A stretch of 64,000 bases of DNA from Aphrocallistes beatrix (taxonomy: Eukaryota; Porifera; Hexactinellida; Sceptrulophora; Aphrocallistidae): positions 2,899,696 to 2,963,695 of the forward strand of contig OY725492.1 of assembly GCA_963281255.1 (NCBI GenBank), in the 5' to 3' direction. This document shows positions 58,501 through 64,000 of the stretch, in pieces. A program made the translations under genes and the position numbers. Position 1 is the stretch's first letter. Each line of letters begins with the position of its first letter. Under the pieces are notes generated by a model that was not told the origin of the DNA, did no database searches, and was given only the letters and a program-made list of their open reading frames with translations.

Positions 58501-60041
58501 AGTTTGAGTTCAATAGGAATGTTTTACCAAAGAGATTTTAGGATTTTTCCCTTAAGTAGCTTCTCTCGTATAAATTTTATGAATAAATTATGTTGCAATT
58601 TGCTCCAACTCCAACCACAGATTGACTGGACTCAAAATGATAAATTTTCATCAGAAAATGGAATAAAAATTAACAATTCCCAGGTTACTACCATTCAATG
58701 TTATACAGGATACATAAATAAAAGAATTTTGATTGTGATTTGTTTATCGTGTATTGTCAAAAAGCAGTGAAACCTAAAAAGTGGTATATATTTACAGAAT
58801 TCACAGAGTATCACAGATCATTGCATAGATATTTTTGTCTCTTATCCATTGTTTCCATATGTGGATTGCACCTTGACGCTCTGAAAGTAAGATATTCAAA
58901 CATTAAATATTTGAAAGGAAAGATATTTGACTTAAATTTCAAATATGCAGAGAAGATAAATAGGGCATTGGGAGATGTAGAGGAAATGGATTTGAAGAGG
59001 AAAGATACAAAGTGGTTTGTATGGATGAAAAGGTACATTTAGCAAATAGGGGTTATTTTGAACAATTACAGTGAAATGCCCCTCATACTTGTTAAAATTT
59101 GGTTAGTTAGTTAGTCATTCTGATCAGAATTTTTAGGATCACTTATCGCTACATTTTGGTGGCTATGGTTGCATGAGGTATGAGGTAGGATGCTCAAAGA
59201 GTGAGAGAATCAGATTAATACATAAAACAATACAGGTGCACAAACAAGCGCAGCGCACTATTTTAAAAAGGGGACTCTGTCCTGGAACCTGTGTAGCACT
59301 AAGAAATCCAGAATGTTTCATAGAACTGAAGTGAACTATGACAATAAATTTCCGTTAGCTTATCAAAGGGGGTATCCTAAAATCTAGAAAGAAACGGAAC
59401 CATCGGAAGAATTAGGAATATTGACCCGATCTTCCAGAGTCTATGTAATAGATTCGAACTAGTAAAATTATCTAAAGTACATAACTACAATTTTAAGTCA
59501 ACCCACGAGGAGACTCCCCATAGTAAAATATCATAGCAAAACAAAAGAATAAAACAACGAAAAGTCTGCCTTAAGCCCTTAAAGACGCCGAACTGCGAGA
59601 ATCTTTGGTCAATTGAGAAGGGGTCTAAGAGGGCTTATCCCTAAACTTTGCAGAGTCTATGAGTCACCTTCAAATTTACCAGGGGCTTGGCCCACCCCAG
59701 CCCCCTTCCGGATTTTGCACCTATGATTGGCAGGAAAAGTGGAGGGCATGACACCTACATCTGCCCTATGCCCAGGCATCGCCACCAATCACAAATTTGT
59801 CAAACATTGGTACGCATCTGTTCTGCTAGGAAATTATAAATATGATTTATCCGGATAGTGTACGAATTATTAATTCAATATACAAGTATCTTTCTAGTTT
59901 TTCATCAGTGTACGTTTGAGAACTTAATTAACACTAGTACCTTTGTCCAGTAGGAGGAATATCTTTCAAGCACTTTGAAAGAACTTTAATTACATCGTTG
60001 ATAGTCTGAACAGAAGTAAAGTCTGGAGTTTCATTCAGAAT
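35867..60041 (-). CDS. RNF213-like: RNF213 (mysterin)-like giant E3 ubiquitin ligase, 3' part (17 exons, partial at 5')
   Basis: Minus-strand exons in order: 60041-59941, 55509-55240, 55005-54894, 53433-53008, 50975-50835, 48579-48478, 47973-47593, 47076-46904, 44789-44521, 44418-44253, 43827-43526, 43462-43204, 43135-42856, 37207-36995, 36924-36835, 36768-36599, 36026-35867 (stop 35869-35867). Every intron is GT-AG and every junction keeps frame: 3615 nt, 1204 residues. The family assignment rests on the RZ finger, the following HNxFVxA-type shell blocks and the LDVVVGFLSTAGGDPE segment of the RNF213 C-terminus. RNF213 is a dynein-like AAA+ protein with an E3 module that ubiquitinates lipids of bacteria and restricts intracellular pathogens. 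The AAA+ ring and RING should lie upstream and are not seen in the window. ZNFX1 also has an RZ finger, but its remaining domains differ. Confidence 0.88.
37700..38110. mobile_element. Foldback of the CCAACGGTTGACATGGGG repeat family (intron 13)
   Basis: Sequence around 37735-37870 recurs inverted at 37905-38090: the CAATGGTAAATATGGGGTTT segment versus its mirrored partner, and an ACATAAAGTAAACAAA core. Single units of this family occur at about 18600-18720, 29330-29440, 30060-30140, 42010-42180 and 60120-60260. Confidence 0.65.
38228..38635. mobile_element. Foldback-like element with tandem TTTCGTAC / GTACGAAA arms
   Basis: The left side repeats AATTTCGTAC at intervals of about 20 bp; the right side repeats GTACGAAAGTGTATTGG in the opposite sense. 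The ~200-bp centre is unique. Arms of short tandem repeats in inverted orientation recall Drosophila FB elements. Confidence 0.6.
38750..39829. mobile_element. Giant near-perfect hairpin, ~525-bp arms
   Basis: Arms 38750-39275 and 39305-39829 are reverse complements with only a few mismatches, around a 29-base loop. Ends CATAGCCTACTG and CAGTAGGCTATG. The flanks share CTTTAAT(CA), read as a 7-9-bp target duplication inside the Helitron. Related, more diverged sequence at about 60440-60860 and 48300-48400. Confidence 0.9.
39917..40386. mobile_element. Double-ended Helitron A structure
   Basis: A forward 5' end (TCCTTACGATTAAAACTCGA) at 39917 and an inverted 5' end (ends GGA) at 40386 enclose an inverted 3' end (CAAG at 39955) and a forward 3' end (CTTG at 40353-40356). 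Both sides therefore carry a 5' and a 3' terminus in mirror orientation. Confidence 0.7.
40393..40975. mobile_element. MITE family A copy
   Basis: Ends CAGGGTGATCCAAAAGTTCT, inverted; TA both sides (40391-40392, 40976-40977). Confidence 0.88.
40985..41355. mobile_element. Probable hAT-type element with GGTTAACCGGTTAACCG subterminal repeats
   Basis: Ends AAGGCTGG and CCAGCCCT are inverted. Both sides carry GGTTAACCGGTTAACC motifs. It interrupts a Helitron A copy just before its GTAACGAATTGATTGAAG segment. The target duplication is not clear. Confidence 0.55.
41359..41820 (+). mobile_element. Helitron A copy (body and 3' end)
   Basis: From TAACGAATTGATTGAAG to CTTG at 41817-41820, followed by T. 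Two TGACGTCA octamers. Confidence 0.78.
42371..42483. mobile_element. Small hAT-like MITE
   Basis: Left end AGCAGTGTTCAACCTTT and right end AAAGTTGGGAACTGCT are inverted with two mismatches. Only 113 bp. No clear target duplication. Confidence 0.5.
42856..44789 (-). CDS. RNF213-like exons 9-13: E3 shell after the RZ finger
   Basis: Exons 44789-44521, 44418-44253, 43827-43526, 43462-43204 and 43135-42856. Markers: ATFVIHLIIRSLI (9), IVYERDEPGT (11), TPLAYLLPSTRGEGLL with DYLMLVHNSFVHAY (12), and LLLSHAHYSLALGQGTQIRYDFEGVE (13). For exon 12 the nearer AG (at 43463) rather than the upstream one (43480) keeps the frame and avoids a stop. Confidence 0.87.
43909..44035. mobile_element. Small hAT-like MITE in intron 10
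   Basis: Ends (T)AGGGGTGGTCGC and GACCGCCCCTG. Flanks GTTGTATG and GTTGTGTT are a decayed 8-bp duplication. GC-rich interior, unlike the surrounding intron. Confidence 0.6.
45277..45813 (-). mobile_element. Helitron A, uninterrupted full copy (537 bp)
   Basis: Inverted CAAG at 45277, preceded by A; inverted 5' end ending GGA at 45813, followed by T. Order from the 5' end: TCCTTACTATTAAAACTCGA, ATATATC, GTAACGAATTGATTGAAG, body with two TGACGTCA sites, then three GC-rich hairpins (GGCGCC-type, GGCGGACAC...GTGTCCGCC, and CGCGC...GCGCG) and CTTG. Reference copy for the family. Confidence 0.85.
46480..46858 (+). mobile_element. Helentron-like (pearl-type) copy, short
   Basis: Shares the CGAGATCCTGCATATGCGAA region, a short CATACATAC tract, and the tail AAGGGCATCTCCCAAAGGAG with the large copy at 21933-23459. 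Here the microsatellite is only about three units long. In intron 8 of the RNF213-like gene. Confidence 0.65.
46904..47973 (-). CDS. RNF213-like exons 7-8: RZ-type zinc finger
   Basis: Exon 7 (47973-47593) ends GIWYSCPKGHAYLVGE; exon 8 (47076-46904) continues CGKPTAARECPDCGIWVGGK. Together they give C-x3-H-x6-C-x8-C-x2-C followed by GG, the RZ finger shared by RNF213 and ZNFX1. In RNF213 this finger is needed for ubiquitination of bacterial lipopolysaccharide. All zinc ligands are intact. The intron falls directly before the third ligand. Confidence 0.92.
48090..48290. mobile_element. Decayed Helitron A fragments
   Basis: Diverged pieces of the GC-rich 3' block in both orientations (GACACAAAGTGCACGCCG, and GCTAGCGAACACTTCAT). 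Confidence 0.4.
48478..60041 (-). CDS. RNF213-like exons 1-6: E3 shell, N-terminal side
   Basis: Exons 60041-59941, 55509-55240, 55005-54894, 53433-53008, 50975-50835 and 48579-48478 encode 384 residues of helical sequence. Markers include RRIKFRECATRFFISIL (exon 2), LKNIFHQLGSDTINLIKKS with SWILPDRI (exon 4), and LPDYFVIYGEDYLKLKYAVE (exon 5). No RING cysteines appear, so the RING exon must precede 60041. Intron 1 is about 4.4 kb and holds two MITEs and a CXC-type foldback. Confidence 0.85.
49440..49500. repeat. (TA)n microsatellite
   Basis: About 50 bp of TA repeat directly before a truncated Helitron copy; it probably grew from the TATATA tract usually found near the Helitron 5' end. Confidence 0.9.
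49505..49930 (+). mobile_element. Helitron A copy, 5' truncated
   Basis: Body from AAACTGTCAGGCACAGAAAG to CTTG at 49927-49930, followed by T. More diverged than the others. Confidence 0.72.
49941..50520. mobile_element. MITE family A copy
   Basis: Ends match 40393-40975 (first base T instead of C); TA both sides (49939-49940, 50521-50522). Inserted next to the Helitron 3' end. Confidence 0.85.
50708..50815. repeat. Small inverted-end repeat (copy 1)
   Basis: Starts GATGGGATATGAGTGT and ends in a near reverse complement (CTCTCATCCCGTC). A related ~100-bp copy is at 54748-54845. Each lies just 3' (minus strand) of an RNF213-like exon. Confidence 0.5.
51359..52551. mobile_element. Foldback (FB-like) element with 18-bp tandem repeats in both arms
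   Basis: The left arm opens with about 12 copies of the 18-bp unit CGATTACTATCCACCGTA (51375-51591); the right arm closes with about 7 inverted copies (52415-52540). Between them about 330 bp per arm are reverse complements (AGAATCATTCTCAC ... TTTCGATTTTAG), and the centre is the foldback family seen at 6401-6825. Ends AGAGCT(CT)GTTTCATACG. Long open frames across the tandem repeats are artefacts of an 18-bp unit without stops. Confidence 0.88.
53778..54320 (-). mobile_element. Helitron A, uninterrupted full copy (543 bp)
   Basis: Inverted CAAG at 53778, preceded by A; inverted 5' end ending GGA at 54320, followed by T. Same order as 45277-45813; one of the two octamers has decayed to TGACGTCG. 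Confidence 0.83.
54748..54845. repeat. Small inverted-end repeat (copy 2)
   Basis: Related to 50708-50815 over about 100 bp through GGAAAGTGGAAGC and the CCTCATCCC end. Confidence 0.45.
56067..56378. mobile_element. hAT-type MITE with perfect 8-bp target duplication
   Basis: Ends CATAGGCGTCGTAA and TTACGACGCCTATG; GTCACTTG on both sides (56059-56066, 56379-56386). Subterminal ACCCGGT/ACCGGGTA repeats. Clearly more GC-rich than the intron around it. Confidence 0.88.
56491..56779. mobile_element. Second, inverted copy of the same MITE
   Basis: Reverse-oriented relative of 56067-56378, 112 bp away, with decayed flanks (CGAGTGAG.. / CGAGTGAC). The pair can fold into a ~290-bp stem in the intron 1 transcript. 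Confidence 0.82.
57328..57541. mobile_element. Small MITE or foldback
   Basis: GAGTCAGTCTAACTCTGCGA at the left is matched by the inverted right end (CTCGCTGAGTTAGACTC), with the following TTTTCATGCTATCGTGA also mirrored. 214 bp, non-coding. Confidence 0.7.
57974..58174 (-). pseudogene. Transposon-type Cys-rich (CXC-like) C-terminus
   Basis: 66 codons on the minus strand. The core reads CNCKSDCRTQRCTCRK, then LECSPACG and GQTCINSS. This CXC-like tail is found at the end of many repetitive-element proteins in invertebrates. A broken copy lies on the plus strand at about 58330-58480, so the two form an inverted pair about 150 bp apart. It is inside intron 1 of the RNF213-like gene and is not one of its exons, because exon 1 to exon 2 is in frame without it. 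Confidence 0.6.
58490..59940. other. Intron 1 sequence without recognised features
   Basis: Two short plus-strand frames (58486-58770 and 58740-59042) overlap but show no motif; no repeat ends recognised. Confidence 0.35.
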
Positions 60042-60904
60042 CTAAAATGAAAGAAGTTAAAAGAAATTTTTCTGAGACTATCTTTGCTAGTATATGTAGG
60101 AATACGTTCACACATTTATATACATACATATATTAACATCTTTTTCGAATTTTACGAATTTTGGAAAATATGATAGACTAGCTTCTAACGGTTGACATGG
60201 GCTTTTAGGGGTGTAGATTTCGAATCTACGTTATGGTAAATTATTTGTCTACTGACACAACAGTTACAGAAAGTCATAGAATCCTTTAATAAAGGACTGT
60301 AGGCGTTCAATCAAGGGTCATGGAATTTGGGTTCATTGTGTATTATTATTAAATAGGAAGTCGTATTTTTGGAGTCCATTGGTCATGTTCCCTTAACTCA
60401 AATATGCGTGGAATGTGAGTTATGTGGTTTTCACATCTGTTTTTCACAGATTTTAAAGCGCTATTAATGGGTGATTCCAGAGAAAATCAAGATGGGGATT
60501 CGAAAAATTTGGAAATCTCCAATGTTATTACATTCCAGGGTTGCTATGGAACCGTATTTTCATCATTTGAGCCTTTATCTTGAAAACCGTCAAGGTTAGA
60601 CATTCAAATTTGACTGCATTCGATGGGTTATATATAGCAGGCAATTATACAGCCCTCCAGAGATATGCTCCTAATCTCGAATCCATAAATTTTGATACGC
60701 CTAAATCGATAAATAACATTATAATATAGGGTAAATTGGGTAATATTCTAAATTTTCACGCTCCTAAATAGATTCGGGCTTAAAATTATACGCCTAAAGG
60801 AGCGTCTCGCGCTCCTAGATAAACCCCTGATATATAGCCTACTTTCTATTAACTCCTAATAAATTTTGTTGGCAGTTTCCTCAATCAATTCGTTACAGTT
60901 TGTA

Positions 60905-61465
60905 TATATATGCAATGAATTGATTGAAGAAACTGACAGGCACAGAAAGCTGATTTTTGGCATGTGGAGTATTTTGGCTATGGCTCCACTAAGTTCTGAC
61001 TTCAGACGAAAGTGTCGGCTCATCATGGAATTATGGCGTCATTGTCACTTTTTTATTATTAGAAATTTCAGCTTTTCTACTGTAACTCAAGTCATTTTAG
61101 ATGATAGAAATTTTGTACATTAATGTGTACATTAATATTTCTCAAATATAATACAACTCTCATCATAAAATGATGACGAATTACTCTGTTATGAGCCATT
61201 ATTTTTGATGATAGTTGTAGCATATTTGTGATACTTTAATATACACATTCTCAGATTCCAGCCTTCTATCACCTAAAATGGCTGAGTTATAGTCGAAAAA
61301 CTGAAATTTCTAATTATAAAAAATGTGACAATGACGTCATAATTCCATGATGAGTAGACATTTTGGTCTGAGCTCAGAACTTACTGGAGCCATAGCCAAA
61401 AGACTCCCACATGCCAAAAATCAGCTTTCTGTGCCTGGCAGTTTCTTCAATCAATTCGTTACATA
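60905..61465. mobile_element. Palindrome of two Helitron A 5' halves, head to head
   Basis: 60905-61198 reads forward from AATGAATTGATTGAAG; 61200-61465 is its mirror, ending CAATTCGTTACA. Each arm is about 265-290 bp with the octamer TGACGTCA intact in one arm. Neither arm has the GC-rich 3' block. Confidence 0.75.
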
Positions 61466-61475
61466 TATATATATA

Positions 61476-61952
61476 CACTGCCCTGCCAAAAGTATTCGTA
61501 CACCTCAACATTTTCCATACTAATAGTTATGAAATGTGTCTATTTAAGAAGTCAATATTATTAATTGGTATCAAATATCCTTCTGTTCTCTTCAAATCCG
61601 TTATCTGCATATGCTATTTACCGACTTTGGAAGTTTTTAACTCTCAAAATTAACACTAGATCTTAAAAATTTCATCTTGTGTTATCATGTGCCATTAGTG
61701 CCATCATATATAGTGGTAAAAACATGTGAAATCTGGCACAAGGTGGCACTGTTAACATTTTTTTAACTTTGGTAATCAGTAATCAAATGGAAACTTTCTA
61801 AAGTGAGTAATTAACATATATAGAAAACGAATTTGAAGCAAAAAGAAGGGTATCTGATGCCAATTGATAATATTGACTTCTGAAATAGAGACATTTCATT
61901 ACTATTAGCATGGAAAGTATAGAGGCGTACGAACACTTTTGGTAGGGGAGTG
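61476..61952. mobile_element. Tc1-type MITE (copy 1 of a close pair)
   Basis: Ends CACTGCCCTGCCAAAAGTAT and a decayed inverted partner; TA both sides (61474-61475, 61953-61954). 477 bp. Confidence 0.85.
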
Positions 61953-61962
61953 TATATATATA

Positions 61963-62433
61963 CACTACCCTACCAAAAGTATTCGTACACCTCAATATTT
62001 CCCATTAAAATAGTACTAAATGCGTCTATTACTGAACTGTCATGCAGTTAAACTAGACGAGATACAGTATATTTGATTTCAGAATCGTATTCTACGCATT
62101 TGAATTACCTATTTTAGAGTTTTCAAATCAATTAAGTTTTAACTATGCCGAAATTTATCATCCTGTGCTACCCTGTGTCACCTATCACCATCTGCTACAG
62201 TGGTTGAGACTCTAGAAAAGTGGTACATGGTGGCACAGGTCGGGAATTTTAACCTTGGCAATTAGCAATTGATTTGAAACGAAAATAGGTAATTCAAATG
62301 CGTAGAATACGAATCTGAAATCAAATATACTATATCTCATATTTTAAGTGCATGATCATTCTTTAATATAGCCATTTTAGTACTATATTAATGGGAAATA
62401 TTGAGGTGTACGAATACTTTTGGTAGGGCAGTG
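61963..62433. mobile_element. Tc1-type MITE (copy 2)
   Basis: Ends CACTACCCTACCAAAAGTAT, inverted, TA both sides. 471 bp, separated from copy 1 by 10 bp of TA-rich sequence. Confidence 0.86.
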
Positions 62434-62465
<32 letters not shown>

Positions 62466-62480
62466 TCATGTAAAGCAAAC

Positions 62481-62577
62481 GGTATTTGCCTGAAATGCGG
62501 TCGATCACGAACTTCTAATTCCGCAATAAATCATCTTCACTGCAACCCAGGCCCCAAAGCTTGTCCTCCCCCGCAAA
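62481..62577 (+). pseudogene. Short zinc-finger frame upstream of the reverse transcriptase
   Basis: GICLKCGRSRTSNSAINHLH followed by CNPGPKAC gives a C-x2-C...H...C pattern, then a stop. It may be the 5' part of the retroelement's coding region in another frame. Confidence 0.35.
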
Positions 62578-62920
62578 ACTGAAGCTTGTTATACAGGCAC
62601 TTGTTCCCACCAGGTCATTACGGCCCCATCCCTATGGAGAGTAAAAGGTTCCTTTACAATTACGCCAAGACCAGATAATGTAGCCAACGCGCGTCTGCCG
62701 CCTTTTCAATAAGGGAGGGCGGACTAGGATTGGTCCCACCCTCCCTTCCTTTGATTGCCTATGAATCCCATTTTTGTACCCTTTGTAATCACCTCGCAAC
62801 CCCTCATATGAGATCCCTCTATCATCATTATTTGATGTCACCAGGAGCTCCATGTAAAAGAATTGAGCCCCAGATCCCTTCCCCACAGAATTTGAACACA
62901 AACCACCTCCCGTGTTCTTC

Positions 62921-64000
62921 ATGAACTATATTGATCCCTTCCTGGCTCATAAAGTCCAACGGATCTTAGGATTCGGATCATTATTTCAAACCGCTGAAAC
63001 TCAACCTACCGAGCAGTTCACCTCTGCATTTCATTTCGCACTCAATTTAGAGTACAACACCCCGCCCCTCACTCACTTCCCGCTACCACGCTGGAAACGA
63101 GACCTCCAAAGGGAATATAGATTCCTTCTCACTCGAGTTAAAGACCAAATTCGCAAACATTCATTATGTATTATCCAGGTGGACAAAGGTCATGGACTGG
63201 TTATCCTCCATGAATCAGACTTAGCCGAAATATATAGACTATGGCTAAATGAAAACGCTACTCGTGTTCCAGGATATTACTACTTTGACGCTGTAAACAA
63301 ACTCAGAGACCTCCTAGCTGACGAGGACCCTGAACTTAAATCCACCCAAGATGATCGCCCCCCCACAATGTACTTTAAAGTAAAAGTTCACAAACCAAAT
63401 TTTAAATCGCGAGAAGTAACGTCACCAGGTTTATTTCAAATCAACAATACGCTCAAAGAAATGTCCCAACTTGTCCGGCCCATAGCCAACCACAAACCCT
63501 CAATTTCAACCCTTGTCTCAAACCACTTACGCCCACTCATCACGCCCATAATCAAGAATTCACCCTTTCTATGTGAAGATGTTCACGAGGTGATTGATGC
63601 CTTACGATACCCATCAATATCCCTTGATCACTTTCGCACGTACGACATAAAGTCATTCTATACCTCCACACCCCACCAGCTCATACTCGAAGCTTTTGAA
63701 CATTATAACCCAGATAATCCATATTACCCAATTCTGCAAGCTCTGCAACCGCTAAATTTTGTTACCGACGGATTCAAATATTATACATTAGGACATACAG
63801 GCATTCCCATGGGATTACCACTAGCCCCTGAATTGGCACGAATGTGTACCGCTTATCTACTCCTCAACTATTCCCCACCACCCAATAATACGCTCACATT
63901 ATACTTCGATGACCTAGCTTCCACCTACGATATCCCCTCAACCCTGCTTGCACCCTTTATCCTTGAAAAAGGACCAAATAATGTAACGCAGGATGTTCTA
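62921..64000 (+). CDS. Penelope-like reverse transcriptase (partial, runs off the window)
   Basis: ATG at 62921; open in this frame since a stop at 62864, and still open at 64000 (360 codons). An N-terminal CIIQVDKGHGLVIL block matches the DKG motif of Penelope-like elements. RT motifs follow: RPIANHKPS, motif A TYDIKSFYTS (D242), motif B GIPMGLPLAPELA, and motif C LYFDDLAS (D330, D331). All catalytic aspartates are intact, so the element could be recent. The usual GIY-YIG endonuclease would lie beyond the window. Codon use is more GC-rich than the surroundings. A distant RT class with the same motifs cannot be excluded. Confidence 0.75.
   Translation, partial: MNYIDPFLAHKVQRILGFGSLFQTAETQPTEQFTSAFHFALNLEYNTPPLTHFPLPRWKRDLQREYRFLLTRVKDQIRKHSLCIIQVDKGHGLVILHESDLAEIYRLWLNENATRVPGYYYFDAVNKLRDLLADEDPELKSTQDDRPPTMYFKVKVHKPNFKSREVTSPGLFQINNTLKEMSQLVRPIANHKPSISTLVSNHLRPLITPIIKNSPFLCEDVHEVIDALRYPSISLDHFRTYDIKSFYTSTPHQLILEAFEHYNPDNPYYPILQALQPLNFVTDGFKYYTLGHTGIPMGLPLAPELARMCTAYLLLNYSPPPNNTLTLYFDDLASTYDIPSTLLAPFILEKGPNNVTQDVL

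Noticed and set aside
58486..59042. Two overlapping plus-strand frames of about 100 codons
   Set aside because: No motif, no repeat support, and located in an intron of the minus-strand gene; likely chance.
1..64000. tRNA, rRNA or bacterial operon features
   Set aside because: None seen by eye; gene structure, introns and transposon types are those of an animal nuclear genome. A covariance-model scan would be needed to exclude a degenerate tRNA.

Overview
The window is nuclear DNA of an invertebrate animal. It is AT-rich, its one large host gene is cut by many GT-AG introns, and animal-type transposons fill most of the remaining space (hAT, Tc1/mariner/pogo MITEs, Helitrons, a Helentron-like 'pearl' element, foldback elements, Ty3/Gypsy and Penelope-like retroelements). 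I cannot name the species; a sponge, cnidarian or lophotrochozoan would fit.

Layout. 1-3.1 kb: a 1025-codon open frame joining a DDE-type transposase to a C-terminal OTU cysteine protease domain. 3.2-10.4 kb: MITEs, foldbacks, hAT remnants, and a zinc-cluster ORF resembling the RAG1 N-terminal region that was split by a small hAT element. 12.0-12.9 kb: an intronless, secreted DNase I-family protein whose metal-binding residues are changed. 13.5-26.2 kb: a dense nest of transposons, up to four levels deep, including a Ty3/Gypsy fragment and several hAT transposase remnants. 26.4-27.5 kb: a NACHT (NLR) pseudogene on the minus strand. 32.0-34.2 kb: a second broken Ty3/Gypsy element. 35.9-60.0 kb, minus strand: the last 17 exons of an RNF213 (mysterin)-like giant E3 ubiquitin ligase, with the RZ zinc finger and C-terminal domain; all 17 exons join in one frame to give 1204 codons plus stop. 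61.5-64.0 kb: two Tc1-type MITEs and the start of a Penelope-like reverse transcriptase that runs off the window.

The most abundant repeat is a non-autonomous Helitron ('Helitron A') with a 5' TCCTTACTATTAAAACTCGA end and a 3' CTTG end preceded by three GC-rich hairpins. It inserts between A and T. Most copies carry TGACGTCA octamers, so it spreads perfect CRE/ATF sites through the locus, including the introns of the RNF213-like gene.

Host genes and transposons show no operon-like cooperation. The innate-immunity theme (RNF213-like ligase, NACHT fragment, DNase I relative, RAG1-like zinc cluster) is suggestive only. No bacterial genes, tRNA, rRNA or CRISPR array was seen.
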